NCBI RefSeq assembly: GCF_938039245.1
Contig: NZ_CALHVN010000065.1
Location: forward strand, 1-64,000
Reading direction: 5' to 3'
From: an uncultured Campylobacter sp.
GTDB taxonomy: Bacteria; Campylobacterota; Campylobacteria; Campylobacterales; Campylobacteraceae
DNA: 64,000 bases
Part shown: positions 8,549 through 17,811 of the stretch, one piece after another
Layout: the number at the start of each line of letters is the position of its first letter
Numbering within the stretch: position 1 is the first letter of the stretch
Notes under the pieces: model-generated
What the model was told of the DNA's origin: nothing
Seen by the model: only the letters and a program-made list of their open reading frames with translations
The model's database searches: none
Program-made: the position numbers and the translations under genes

Positions 8549-9807
8549 TTCATCGCTCCTTTTTTCTCAAGCGTCGTTATGATAGGCAAGACTACGAAAA
8601 GTAGGATAAAAAACGCTATCGTCGAGAAAAAGCCTATCCAAGCGTTTGAAATGCCTAGCGTTACGCCGTCGGCAGGCAATTTGCCAAAAATCGTGAGGAT
8701 AATCATATCGACGATTAATAGCCAAAACCATACGAAAAAGCCCTTTCTCTCGTGAGCCGGAGCCACGACGTCGCTTCTGTCGTAAAGAGGCATGAAAAAT
8801 AGCGCCACGCCCGCGATCGCAAATGCGATAAGGCCGATATTGTAGGCTTTAAATCCGAGAATATCGAAGAAAAATCCGCGTAAAATCTCGTACTGCCACA
8901 AGAAGTACCACTCAGGGTAGATGTGCGGAGGCGTTTTTAGCGGGTTGCCCGGCTCGAAATTTATCGGATCCATCGCAAAGTCGAAATGAAAGCACACGAG
9001 ATAGAAAAAGAAAATCATGAAAAAGCCGATATACATGAAGTCTTTAGACAAAAAGCCCGGCCAAAACGGAATGACTTTCGCGTTTTTCGTATCGCCGCTT
9101 AGGTATTTTTCGGCTTCTACTTCAAAGTCTATCTCTTCGCCCGTTTCGTTATTTACGTGCGGAACGCGAAGCGTATAAAAGTGTATCGCGACGACTGCTA
9201 TAAGCACGATCGGCAGCAAGCAGACGTGAAGCATAAAAAATCTCGTCAAAGTCGGATCGCTAACTGCGTAGTCGCCTCTGATCCACTCGACTACCGCGTC
9301 GCCGATAACCGGGATGCCGCCGAATAAATTCGTAATAACCATCGCCGCCCAGTAGCTCATTTGTCCCCAAGGTAGCATATATCCGCTAAACGCCTCGGCG
9401 GAGAACAAAATGAAAAGCAGCATGCCGCTGACCCAAATCATCTCGCGGCCTTTTTTGTAAGAGCCGTAGTAAATCGCCGTAAAGGTGTGGATGTAGATTA
9501 TGAGAAATACGACCGAAGCCGCAACCGCGTGGATATGGCGCCATAGCCAGCCGTACTCGACCTCTTTCATTATGGTCAAATTTACGCTGTCAAAGGCTAA
9601 ATTTATATCCGGTTTATAGTACATAACTAGCATAAATCCGGTAAAAATAAGCAACGCAAAAAGCGTCGTGAGTATAACGCCCATCGCCCAGAGGAAATTT
9701 ATATTTTTCGGTATCCAGTATTCGCTGACGAGGACTTTCATTAGCTTATTTAGGGCGATCCTTTGATCCAGCCAGTCTAAAACGCCCGTTGATTTTCTGA
9801 TGTGCAT
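8545..9807 (-). CDS. petB: Cytochrome b subunit of the bc1 complex
   Basis: 420 aa, eight or nine membrane helices. Haem b ligands are visible as paired histidines in the second and fourth helices (WRHIHAV...IYIHTF and MLHVCLL...AIHFYTL). The quinol-oxidation (Qo) site motif PEWY is in HIYPEWYFLWQYEILRGF. N- and C-terminal cytochrome b domains are fused in one chain, as is usual for proteobacterial bc1. The protein oxidises menaquinol at the Qo site and recycles electrons at Qi, moving protons across the inner membrane. It lies between petA and petC on one transcript. Confidence 0.97.
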   Translation of the reverse strand: MHIRKSTGVLDWLDQRIALNKLMKVLVSEYWIPKNINFLWAMGVILTTLFALLIFTGFMLVMYYKPDINLAFDSVNLTIMKEVEYGWLWRHIHAVAASVVFLIIYIHTFTAIYYGSYKKGREMIWVSGMLLFILFSAEAFSGYMLPWGQMSYWAAMVITNLFGGIPVIGDAVVEWIRGDYAVSDPTLTRFFMLHVCLLPIVLIAVVAIHFYTLRVPHVNNETGEEIDFEVEAEKYLSGDTKNAKVIPFWPGFLSKDFMYIGFFMIFFFYLVCFHFDFAMDPINFEPGNPLKTPPHIYPEWYFLWQYEILRGFFFDILGFKAYNIGLIAFAIAGVALFFMPLYDRSDVVAPAHERKGFFVWFWLLIVDMIILTIFGKLPADGVTLGISNAWIGFFSTIAFFILLFVVLPIITTLEKKGAMK

Positions 9808-9817
9808 CTTCCCCTCC

Positions 9818-10321
9818 TTACGCTTGAGCCGTTAGTTTTTCGTATTCGGGGCTGGTCTCGCCCAAAACGAGTTTCGTGCCGTCTATCTTAAACGGCGGTA
9901 TGTCTAGCGGGCGCGGAGGAGGGCCGAAGGTGTTTACGCCGTCTGCGTTAAATTCGCCTCCGTGACAGGCGCAAACGAAAAGCTGCTTGCCCGGTTTCCA
10001 CTCCGGGATGCAGCCAAGATGCGTGCAAAGCCCGATCGCCACCATATATCTAGCGCCGTCTACCACGACGTCGCGCTTGTCGTTAGGCGCCATCGAAGCG
10101 TCTTTTTTTAGGATAAATATCGGCTTTTTACGCCACTCTATTTGGCGCATCTCGCCCTCTTTCATCGGGCTGAGATCTACGGTCGTAAATCCCGCCGCCT
10201 TAACGCTAGGAAGCGGATCCCAGGTCTTTTTGACGGCTACGAGGGTCGCCGCGCCGCCGACTGCGGCCACCGCCCCGAACGCCAAACCGATAAAATCTCG
10301 TCTTTCTTGTTTTACGGACAT
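9818..10321 (-). CDS. petA: Rieske iron-sulfur subunit of the bc1 complex
   Basis: 167 aa. The 2Fe-2S ligands are in CTHLGC (residues 99-104) and CACHGG (117-122), the standard Rieske pair. The N-terminus has a twin-arginine style start (RRDFIGLAFG) and a single hydrophobic helix (about 10-30) that anchors the head in the periplasm. First gene of petABC; 10 bases separate it from petB. A TATAAT-type -10 lies 38 bases upstream. Confidence 0.97.
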   Translation of the reverse strand: MSVKQERRDFIGLAFGAVAAVGGAATLVAVKKTWDPLPSVKAAGFTTVDLSPMKEGEMRQIEWRKKPIFILKKDASMAPNDKRDVVVDGARYMVAIGLCTHLGCIPEWKPGKQLFVCACHGGEFNADGVNTFGPPPRPLDIPPFKIDGTKLVLGETSPEYEKLTAQA

Positions 10322-10358
10322 TACCTTCCTTTCAGCAGTTTTTTAAAAAATACTCGCC

Positions 10359-10364
10359 ATTATA
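10359..10364 (-). promoter_or_regulatory. -10 element for petABC
   Basis: On the minus strand this reads TATAAT, in the context AGAGTATAATGGCG, 38 bases before the petA start. It lies within an AT-rich 342-base divergent spacer (10322-10663) shared with the VOC gene; nothing else stands out in that spacer. Confidence 0.6.
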
Positions 10365-10663
10365 CTCTTATGAAAATTAAAATTTTATTTTTCCTGTAAA
10401 TAGTTTAGATATTTAAATTATTTTTTAAAAAATCATTTACTATTTTGTCTTTTTGAGGCTTTTGCGGATAAAATTCGGGAGTAATCGGGTTTGGACGATT
10501 AAATTTTGACGCTTCGCGGGCCAGCTAAATTTAAATTTGGTTTTATTCTGCTTGATTTACCCGCGCCGCAAAATTTAACTCCGAGCGGCTTTAAATTTGC
10601 GCCGTCAAATTTGCCGTTTTTAGCGGACGATGATTGGTTAAATTTGATTTAAAAGGAGAATAT

Positions 10664-11044
10664 ATGCGTATCGCTTCGATCGATCATATCGTTTTAACGG
10701 TTACTGATTTACAACGGACGCTTGATTTTTACGTGCGAGTACTGGGTATGCGCGAGGTTGATTTTGCAAACGGACGCAAAGCTCTGGCCTTTGGCTCGCA
10801 AAAGATAAATTTGCACATAAAAGGCGAGGAGATTTTGCCAAACGCTTTAAATGCAAACGTCGGAACGGCCGATATTTGCTTGCTTACGGATACGCCGCTT
10901 GAGTCAGTTTTGGGGGAGCTAGAGGCTGCGGGCATCGCCGTAGAGCAGGGGGTGGTGCCGCGAACGGGCGCGATTGGAGCGATAAATTCTATCTACGTGC
11001 GCGACCCGGACGGAAATTTGATCGAGATTAGCAGATACGATTAA
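10664..11044 (+). CDS. VOC-family (glyoxalase/bleomycin-resistance fold) protein
   Basis: 126 aa from the ATG at 10664, which has an AAAAGGAGAATAT ribosome site; an in-frame TTG ten codons upstream is less likely. It has the paired beta-alpha-beta-beta-beta modules of the vicinal oxygen chelate superfamily: DHIVLTVTDLQRTLDFYVRV at the start and IYVRDPDGNLIEISRYD at the end. Metal-ligand candidates are His in DHIV, His in NLHIKG and Glu in LIEIS. Members include glyoxalase I, dioxygenases and resistance proteins, and the substrate cannot be told from sequence. Single gene, convergent with mnmG. Confidence 0.9.
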   Translation: MRIASIDHIVLTVTDLQRTLDFYVRVLGMREVDFANGRKALAFGSQKINLHIKGEEILPNALNANVGTADICLLTDTPLESVLGELEAAGIAVEQGVVPRTGAIGAINSIYVRDPDGNLIEISRYD

Positions 11045-11083
11045 ATTTGACGGGTTCGTAAAATTAAAACGCAAAAAAGGCGA

Positions 11084-11113
11084 AGCGTTAAATTTAGCCC
11101 CAAATTTAACGCT
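11084..11113. terminator. Bidirectional terminator between VOC gene and mnmG
   Basis: Perfect 12-bp stem AGCGTTAAATTT (11084-11095) / AAATTTAACGCT (11102-11113) with loop AGCCCC, placed between convergent genes. It has no strong T-run on either side. Confidence 0.7.
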
Positions 11114-11144
11114 CATCCTTAATTAAATAGCATTTTATCGCGGC

Positions 11145-13013
11145 TTACCGCGGCTCCTTAGCGTTCATCTTTATATAGATGTGCAAAATATCTATCGCCG
11201 CGGGCGTAATACCGCTAATCTCGCTGGCGGCAAAAAGAGTCGGCGGATTAAAGGTTTCTAGTTTTTCGACTACTTCGTTGCTTAGCCCGCTGATACCGCG
11301 GAAGCTAAAGCCCTCTGGGATACGCACTTGCAGCATATCTTTCATGCGCTCTATTTGGCTTTTTTGCTCGGCGATGTAGTGCTGGTATTTGGCTTCGACT
11401 AAAATTTGCTCCAAGCTCGCCTCGTCCATGCAGGCGAAAATTTCGTCTAAATTTTGCAGTTTTTCGCGCGTGAAGCTCTTGCGCGCTACGATTTTTTGCA
11501 GGCTTACGTTTTGGCTGATTATATCCTCGTCTAGGCTTTCTAAAAGGGCTAAATTTTGCTTTGAGGGCGTGATTACGGTCTGGTTTAGATACGCTAGCCC
11601 GCGCGCTAAATTTTCGCGGATTTCTTCTACTCTCTTGTATGTTTTAGCGTCTATTAGCCTAAGCTGCCGCCCATAGCCGCTAAGGCGCAGCACGGCGTTA
11701 TCTTCGCGCAGCAGTAGCCTGTACTCGGCGCGCGAGGTAAACATGCGGTAGGGCTCTTTCGTGCCTTTGGTGACTAGATCGTCGATCAAAACGCCGATAT
11801 ACGCCTCGTCGCGGCGCAGTACGAGCGGCTCTTTGCCCTCAAGCGCGAGAGCTGCGTTTATGCCCGCCATCAGTCCCTGCGCGGCGGCCTCTTCGTAGCC
11901 CGTGGTACCGTTGATCTGGCCAGCGAAATACAGCCCGCCGACGAGCTTGGTTTCCAGGCTGTGTTTTAGCTGCGTTGGCGGCGCATAGTCGTACTCGATC
12001 GCGTAGCCGTGGCGAACGATGCGCGCGTTTTCAAAGCCCTTTACCGAGCGCAGCATTTTAACTTGCACGTCGTAAGGCAGGCTCGTAGAAAAGCCGTTGA
12101 TATAGTACTCCGTCGCGCTAGCCGTCTGCGGCTCGATAAAAAGATGATGCCTGTCGCGGTCGCCGAATCTATTTATCTTATCCTCGATGCTCGGGCAGTA
12201 GCGCGGGCCTACGCCCTCTATCTGCCCCGTAAAAAGAGGCGCTTTGTCGAAATTCGAGCGGATAATCTCGTGCGTAGTCTCGTTCGTGTAGGCGATGTAG
12301 CAGGGCAGCTGCGTAGGCGCGAAGTCCCGCGTGCGGAAGCTAAACGGGACGGGATTTGCGTCGCCCTCTTGGACTTCAAGCGCGCTAAAATCTATGCTTT
12401 TAGCATCCACGCGGGGGCAGGTTCCCGTTTTTAGCCGTCCTAGCGTAAAGCCGTGATCTCTTAGGCTTTGGCTTAAATTTACCGAGCTAAACTCGCCCAC
12501 GCGGCCGGCTTGCAGCTTGTTAAATCCGACGTGAATCAGTCCGTTTAAAAAAGTGCCCGTCGTGATGATGAGCTTACTAGTTTTATACTCGTTGCCGAGG
12601 TGGGTTTTTACGCCCGATATCTGCCCGTTTTGCGTTAAAATTTGCGTCGCGATTTCTTGCGTGACGTCGAGATTTGGCGTATTTAGCAGTAAATTTCGCA
12701 TATAGACGCGGTATCTATCCATGTCGATTTGAGCGCGGCTGCCGCGAACGGCGGGGCCTTTACTCTCGTTTAGCACGCGAAACTGTATGCCCACGACATC
12801 GGTCGTTAGCCCCATCTGCCCGCCCAGCGCGTCGAGTTCTTTTACCAGATGGCCTTTGGCTAGTCCGCCCACTGCTGGATTACAGCTAGTCGCCCCGATT
12901 TGCTCGGCTAGGATGGTGATTAGCAGCGTTTTTTTGCCCATTCTTGCGGGAGCTAGGCTAGCTTCGATACCCGCGTGACCGCCTCCGACGACGATGATGT
13001 CATATTCTTGCAT
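11145..13013 (-). CDS. mnmG: tRNA uridine-5-carboxymethylaminomethyl modification enzyme
   Basis: 622 aa, normal length for MnmG (GidA). The FAD-binding Rossmann motif GGGHAGIEASLAPARMGKKT is at residues 10-29. The family signatures SCNPAVGGLAKGHLVKELDA and YFAGQINGTTGYEEAAAQGL are intact. With MnmE it adds a carboxymethylaminomethyl (or aminomethyl) group to U34 of tRNAs that read two-fold degenerate codons, using FAD and methylenetetrahydrofolate. It acts in the cytoplasm. Minus strand, monocistronic, with a 500-base spacer upstream. Confidence 0.97.
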   Translation of the reverse strand: MQEYDIIVVGGGHAGIEASLAPARMGKKTLLITILAEQIGATSCNPAVGGLAKGHLVKELDALGGQMGLTTDVVGIQFRVLNESKGPAVRGSRAQIDMDRYRVYMRNLLLNTPNLDVTQEIATQILTQNGQISGVKTHLGNEYKTSKLIITTGTFLNGLIHVGFNKLQAGRVGEFSSVNLSQSLRDHGFTLGRLKTGTCPRVDAKSIDFSALEVQEGDANPVPFSFRTRDFAPTQLPCYIAYTNETTHEIIRSNFDKAPLFTGQIEGVGPRYCPSIEDKINRFGDRDRHHLFIEPQTASATEYYINGFSTSLPYDVQVKMLRSVKGFENARIVRHGYAIEYDYAPPTQLKHSLETKLVGGLYFAGQINGTTGYEEAAAQGLMAGINAALALEGKEPLVLRRDEAYIGVLIDDLVTKGTKEPYRMFTSRAEYRLLLREDNAVLRLSGYGRQLRLIDAKTYKRVEEIRENLARGLAYLNQTVITPSKQNLALLESLDEDIISQNVSLQKIVARKSFTREKLQNLDEIFACMDEASLEQILVEAKYQHYIAEQKSQIERMKDMLQVRIPEGFSFRGISGLSNEVVEKLETFNPPTLFAASEISGITPAAIDILHIYIKMNAKEPR

Positions 13014-13514
13014 TAAATTTACCTTTAAATTTTTGGCGGATTTTATCTAAAAACAGATAAAAATCACGCAAATTTACCGATTAAATAGCGAATTTATCTT
13101 AGGCTGTGCATTTTGGGGCGGCTTGGGCGAACGTAAATTTAGTCGATGCGGACCGCAAGCCTAAGAGGCGTAAATTTAGTATTAGTTATTACGAGTTTAA
13201 ATTCGTAAGAGCCAAACTTTTAAAATTTACACTTAAATTTTTGCTTAAGCTTTTTAAAATATTTTAGGACTAAAATGCTCTCTTTTAGTACCTGATAGTT
13301 CGTGCGTAATATTTTTATATTCGCATAAGTTTAAAAGAAAGCCTATATTACCGTAAATTTAAAAATAAACTTAAAAATAAATAATTCATAAAAATTAATA
13401 TAAAAAATACAAAATTCGTCAGATAGATGACGGAAATAAATTTTTAAAAGTAATAAAATTGCTTCAAGATTTAAGAGTAATCAAGAATCAAAAAACAAGT
13501 AGAAGGGAGAATTT
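13014..13514. promoter_or_regulatory. 500-base regulatory spacer before the hyf operon
   Basis: Divergent spacer between mnmG and hyfA. The half nearest hyfA (13330-13460) is extremely AT-rich, with near-repeats of AAAATAAA. An inverted repeat sits at 13417-13432. A GGGAG ribosome site precedes the hyfA ATG. I looked for a sigma-54 -24/-12 pair and an FNR/CRP-type palindrome and saw no convincing example. Confidence 0.5.
13417..13432. promoter_or_regulatory. Candidate operator (inverted repeat) upstream of hyfA
   Basis: CGTCA (13417-13421), 6-base spacer GATAGA, TGACG (13428-13432). It is a perfect 5-bp dyad in otherwise AT-only sequence, 83 bases before the hyfA start. No known Campylobacter regulator was matched. 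Confidence 0.3.
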
Positions 13515-14261
13515 ATGAAACGACATAAATTTGTGATCGCCGATTACAAACGTTGTATCGGTTGCGCTACTTGCATGGCGGCATGTTTCCGTAGCGCCTA
13601 CGAGCGCGGCAAGCTCTCAAAGGCTAGGCTAACTGTATTGCGCCAGGCAAAGGGCGTCATGCCGACGCAGTGTCGCCAGTGCGATGACGGTCCTTGCGCG
13701 AACGTGTGCCCTACCGGGGCGCTAAGGTTTGACGACAACTACATCGAGCTTCACGAAGAGATTTGTATAGGCTGTAAACTCTGCACTATCGCTTGCCCTT
13801 ACGGCGCGATAAGCTCGAGCGCCGAGCTCATGCCGTCGGTTAATTACGCGGTAGAGCCCAAATACTACCTCGAGATCGAGAGCCAGGCCGGCGCGAAAAA
13901 CACCGCGATAAAGTGCGATATGTGCTTTGGACGCGAAAACGGCCCTGCGTGCGTCGAGGTTTGTCCGACCAGCGCTATCATCATGGTCGATCCTTTGCAC
14001 AGCCATCACAAGCTCGGCAACAAGATCGAGCAAGAGGCGGCTCAGGCTTTCGTCGATAAAATTTTACGCGGAAGCGGAAATTTAAAAGAGCCTCACGTTT
14101 TAGCCGATATCGGCGCTCAGGACGTGGACGGCGAGGGCGATGTCATCGTCATCAAGGAGCTTGACAAAACTCCTAGCGAGCAGGCAAGAGAGCAAGCGGC
14201 GTCAAATTCGCGCGCTATGAACGACGAAAATAGCGGCGCAAAAGGGGGTGCGAGATGGTAG
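13515..14261 (+). CDS. hyfA: Hydrogenase-4 type electron-transfer subunit, four 4Fe-4S clusters
   Basis: 248 aa. Four cysteine groups, each supplying four ligands: CIGCATCMAAC, CRQCDDGPCANVCP, CIGCKLCTIACP and CDMCFGRENGPACVEVCP. This is the HycB/HyfA/DmsB-type ferredoxin subunit that passes electrons between a formate dehydrogenase (or other donor) and the hydrogenase module. The C-terminal 60 residues are acidic and probably flexible. First gene of the operon, overlapping hyfB by 7 bases. hycB would be an equally fair name. Confidence 0.9.
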   Translation: MKRHKFVIADYKRCIGCATCMAACFRSAYERGKLSKARLTVLRQAKGVMPTQCRQCDDGPCANVCPTGALRFDDNYIELHEEICIGCKLCTIACPYGAISSSAELMPSVNYAVEPKYYLEIESQAGAKNTAIKCDMCFGRENGPACVEVCPTSAIIMVDPLHSHHKLGNKIEQEAAQAFVDKILRGSGNLKEPHVLADIGAQDVDGEGDVIVIKELDKTPSEQAREQAASNSRAMNDENSGAKGGARW

Positions 14262-16222
14262 GCGTGTATCTGCTTTTCTTAGTTAGCGCCGCCGTTAGCA
14301 TCCTGCTCTACGGCGCTCAAAAATCAGCCGTAAAAATCGGCTTTGGACTAAGCGCGATCAGCTGTTTTTACGCGCTTTGCTACTTTGTGGCGCATATGGG
14401 GACGATACAGGGCTTCGCTCTTGGCGGCGATTTTTTATACGCGCCAAAATTCGAGCTAACTCCGCTTGGAAATTTCTTTAGCTTCGTAGTCGTCTTTATC
14501 GGCTTTGCCAGCAGCGTCTACGGTATGAGCTACGCGGAGGAATACATAAAAAAAGCAAGCGTAGGCGTTTTTGCCTGTTTGTTTAACCTTTTCATCCTTT
14601 CGATGCTTCTAGTTATCAGTGCAAATAACGTATTTTGCTTCATCGTTTTGTGGGAGCTTATGACGCTTATCTCGTCTTTCCTCATCCTCGTAAACGACGG
14701 CAAAGGCACGCTAAAAGCGGTGATGGTGTATCTTGGTATCGCTCAAGTCGGCGCGTTTTGCATCACTTGCGGGCTGCTAATAATGGCTCACTACGCCGGC
14801 AGCACCGAATTTAGCAAATTTGCCCACCTAAATATGCCGACTGCGGCTAGCGTCGTGGTGTTTATACTATTTTTGGTCGGTTTTGGCAGCAAGGCGGGTA
14901 TGTGGCCGTTTCACGTATGGCTACCGATGGCTCACCCGGCCGCTCCTTCAAACGTCTCTGCTTTAATGAGCGGCGTTATGATCAAGGTCGCGCTATTTAC
15001 TCTAGTTAAATTTACGCTTTTCTTGCCTTTAAGCATTTACTTTGGCTTGACGGTTTTGATTTTGGGTGCCGCTAGCTCGCTGTTTGGCGTTCTTTACGCT
15101 CTTTGCCAGCACGACTACAAAGCGCTTCTTGCCTATCACTCTGTCGAAAACATCGGCATCATCTTGCTCGGTCTTGGCACAGGTTTGTACGGTCTAGCTG
15201 CGGGAAATATGACGCTTGCTGCGATCGGATTTTTAGCCGGATGCTATCACGTGGTTAACCACGCGATCTTTAAAGGACTATTGTTCCTTTGCGCGGGTTC
15301 GGTTTTGCACGCTACGCACACTCGCGATATGGACGTGCTAGGCGGCCTAGCTAAAAAGATGCCTTGGACGTCTGTTGGTATGTTTATCGGTATCATGGGT
15401 ATCGCGGCGCTTCCTCCCGTTAACGGCTTCGTATCCGAGTGGTTTACCTATCAAGGTATGCTTCAAGGCGCGCTAGAGCAGGGCATCTTTACTAGATACG
15501 CCTTTACGCTTTCAGTCGTCGCTCTAGCGCTTACGGGCGTGTTAGTCGGCATGCACCTTAAGCTTTATGCCGTAATCTTTGCGGGAACTCCAAGAGATCA
15601 GAAAATTTGGGAAAACGCCAAAGAAAGCCCGATATTTATGGTGCTTGGCATGATAGTGCTAATGATCGGCTGTATAGGCTTTGGTATCGGAGCTAACGTA
15701 GTCGTCGGTTACATCCAAACGGCCGTAAATTCCATAGGCGGCGCAGGCGGTTACGTAGCTAGCCACGGTATAAATTTGACATCAAATTTAGGCAGCGTGG
15801 TTTCAACTCCGCTTATAGCCATCATCTTGTGTTCTACTATGGTTTTGCCTTTTGCGATTTTAGCCGTGATGAAAGCAAACCGCGAGAAACCTCGCGAGAC
15901 CGATCCTTGGGCTTGCGGATTTAAGTATAGCTCTCGTATGCAAATGACGGGCGGTCCTTTCACGGGCGATCTAAGACGCATAATGAACTGGCTGTTTAAA
16001 GGCGAGAGAAAAGTCGTGACTAAAGGCTATTTTAACCCGGTCGAGTATCACAACCATCCAAAAGATATCTGGTGGGGGCTATTTTACGAGCCGGTGATTA
16101 AATTTACCGAAAAGGTCGCTGAAAAAATAGGCATAATGCAAAGCGGCTACACCAACGTTTACGCGCTATATATCCTCATATATCTTTGCGCGATACTAGC
16201 GGTTAGCTACTTTTTGATATAG
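14255..16222 (+). CDS. hyfB: Hydrogenase-4 membrane subunit B (NuoL/M-like antiporter type)
   Basis: 655 aa with many hydrophobic helices. The proton-translocating ND5-type core is visible: the conserved glutamate helix (CFIVLWELMTLISSF), the Lys/His helix (KAGMWPFHVWLPMAHPAAPS) and HSVENIGIILLGLG. Homologous to HyfB/HycC and to complex I antiporter-like subunits. It is expected to conduct ions across the inner membrane during hydrogen or formate metabolism. An AAAGGGGGTG ribosome site lies inside the end of hyfA. Confidence 0.93.
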   Translation: MVGVYLLFLVSAAVSILLYGAQKSAVKIGFGLSAISCFYALCYFVAHMGTIQGFALGGDFLYAPKFELTPLGNFFSFVVVFIGFASSVYGMSYAEEYIKKASVGVFACLFNLFILSMLLVISANNVFCFIVLWELMTLISSFLILVNDGKGTLKAVMVYLGIAQVGAFCITCGLLIMAHYAGSTEFSKFAHLNMPTAASVVVFILFLVGFGSKAGMWPFHVWLPMAHPAAPSNVSALMSGVMIKVALFTLVKFTLFLPLSIYFGLTVLILGAASSLFGVLYALCQHDYKALLAYHSVENIGIILLGLGTGLYGLAAGNMTLAAIGFLAGCYHVVNHAIFKGLLFLCAGSVLHATHTRDMDVLGGLAKKMPWTSVGMFIGIMGIAALPPVNGFVSEWFTYQGMLQGALEQGIFTRYAFTLSVVALALTGVLVGMHLKLYAVIFAGTPRDQKIWENAKESPIFMVLGMIVLMIGCIGFGIGANVVVGYIQTAVNSIGGAGGYVASHGINLTSNLGSVVSTPLIAIILCSTMVLPFAILAVMKANREKPRETDPWACGFKYSSRMQMTGGPFTGDLRRIMNWLFKGERKVVTKGYFNPVEYHNHPKDIWWGLFYEPVIKFTEKVAEKIGIMQSGYTNVYALYILIYLCAILAVSYFLI

Positions 16223-16233
16223 GGGGGCGTGAG

Positions 16234-17163
16234 ATGGAAATTTTACAGACTATACTTTTGATGATATTTCAAGTAGTCGTCATCGTCTTGGTTGCGCCCT
16301 TGTTTGACGGTATGGCTAGGAAACTAAGAGCCAAACTGCAATCAAAACAAGGTAGCGATTTTTTCCAGACGTATCGCGACATCATAAAGCTTTTTAGACG
16401 CGGTAGAACCGTGCCTGCATGCTCTCACTGGGTATTTAGGCAGGCTCCGTTTTTCTTGTTTGCTACTTCGGCGGCGATACTAGCGGCTATTCCTATTACT
16501 TATAGTAAAAGCACGATTTTTGGAGCATATTCCGACATATTCGTGATTCTTTACCTAGGCGCGCTACTTCGCTTTGTTTTTGGCGCTGCTTCTATGGATA
16601 GCGGCAACCCGTTTGCGGCAACGGGCGGCGGTAGAGAGCAGATGCTAGCCGTCTACGTAGAGCCGGTGATGATAATGTGCCTAATCGTCGTTATGCTTGC
16701 GGCCGGAACGTCAAATTTAGTAGAAATCCAATCAATGGTAAAAAGCGGCCAGATCGGATATCAGATCCCAAGCTTTGCGGTTGCTTCGATAGCGTTTTTG
16801 TGGTGCATATACGTTGAAACTGGCAGAAAGCCTTTTGACCTGGCAGAAGCCGAGCAAGAGTTGCAAGAAGGCTTGCTAGGCGAATACGCGGGCTCTGATT
16901 TAGGCCTAGTTCAAGCTTCGCTTATCTTAAAACAATTTGCGATGATCGGACTTTTCCTTTCGATTTTCGAGCCGTGGAATTTTAGCAATCCGTTTTTAGC
17001 GGTGATAATCTTCGTCTTAAAAACGGGAGTGTTTTACGTAGCGGCCGTGTTTATAGATAACTTCGGACCTAGATTCCAGATGACTTCGAGCTTACGTAAA
17101 AACGCTCTAGCTGCTCTAGCTATATCTTTTGCGGCTTTGACGCTTTACGTCGTGGGGGTGTGA
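16234..17163 (+). CDS. hyfC: Hydrogenase-4 membrane subunit C (NuoH-like)
   Basis: 309 aa, about eight helices. The NuoH-family signature is clear: ETGRKPFDLAEAEQELQEG, the acidic loop facing the quinone or proton channel region in complex I. Related to HyfC/HycD. It anchors the hydrophilic hydrogenase arm to the membrane arm. It sits 11 bases after hyfB and is followed at once by hyfE. There is no hyfD-like gene between them, unlike the E. coli hyf operon. Confidence 0.93.
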   Translation: MEILQTILLMIFQVVVIVLVAPLFDGMARKLRAKLQSKQGSDFFQTYRDIIKLFRRGRTVPACSHWVFRQAPFFLFATSAAILAAIPITYSKSTIFGAYSDIFVILYLGALLRFVFGAASMDSGNPFAATGGGREQMLAVYVEPVMIMCLIVVMLAAGTSNLVEIQSMVKSGQIGYQIPSFAVASIAFLWCIYVETGRKPFDLAEAEQELQEGLLGEYAGSDLGLVQASLILKQFAMIGLFLSIFEPWNFSNPFLAVIIFVLKTGVFYVAAVFIDNFGPRFQMTSSLRKNALAALAISFAALTLYVVGV

Positions 17164-17164
17164 G

Positions 17165-17809
17165 ATGAATATTTTAGATACTTTGGCTATCTGTATGATG
17201 GTAACGTCTTTGGCGGTTTTCGGGCTAAGAAGCCTAAAGCTATCCGTCATCGTTTACGGAGTTCAGACGCTACTATTAGTCGGGATATTTTTTGCGTTGT
17301 CGTCTAAATTTAATGCCGAGCAACTATCTACGTGGGCGGTCGTGGCGTTTTTTACGAAGGTTTTATTCGTGCCTGCGATCTTGCTTTGGCTTATTAAAAA
17401 TCTTGGCGTCGTACACGAAGACGAGCCTGTAGGCGGCTTTTTCGTGAGCCCCGTTATAGCGATGGGTTTTAGCTTGGCTTTGGCGATGAGTATTAATCCG
17501 ATATTTTTGGAGTTTTCGCTTATTAAAGAAAAGATAATGCTACTAGCCGCGGTTTGCGTGTTTATGATGGGGGTTTTCGGCTTTATGCTTAGAAACTCGT
17601 TTATCAAGCAAATTTTAGCTTATTGCCTTTTTGAAAACGGCATACATCTAAGCCTAGCGCTCATGGCTTACAACTCAAACGAGCTCGTCGAGCTTGGAAT
17701 TTTAACCGACGCGATTTTTGCGGTTATCATTATGAGCGTTTTAGCGATTAGATTTTATAAAGCATACGGCAGCCTTGATACGTCTAAGGCTACGAATTTA
17801 AGGGGATAG
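17165..17809 (+). CDS. hyfE: Hydrogenase-4 membrane subunit E (NuoK-like)
   Basis: 214 aa, about six to seven helices. Matches HyfE by size, position between hyfC and hyfF, and NuoK-like features: buried acidic residues in helices (FENGIHLSLALMAYNSNELVE). HyfE occurs in the hydrogenase-4 group and is absent from the smaller hydrogenase-3 complex, so this operon is hyf-type rather than hyc-type. Its ATG lies one base after the hyfC stop. Confidence 0.88.
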   Translation: MNILDTLAICMMVTSLAVFGLRSLKLSVIVYGVQTLLLVGIFFALSSKFNAEQLSTWAVVAFFTKVLFVPAILLWLIKNLGVVHEDEPVGGFFVSPVIAMGFSLALAMSINPIFLEFSLIKEKIMLLAAVCVFMMGVFGFMLRNSFIKQILAYCLFENGIHLSLALMAYNSNELVELGILTDAIFAVIIMSVLAIRFYKAYGSLDTSKATNLRG

Positions 17810-17811
17810 AG

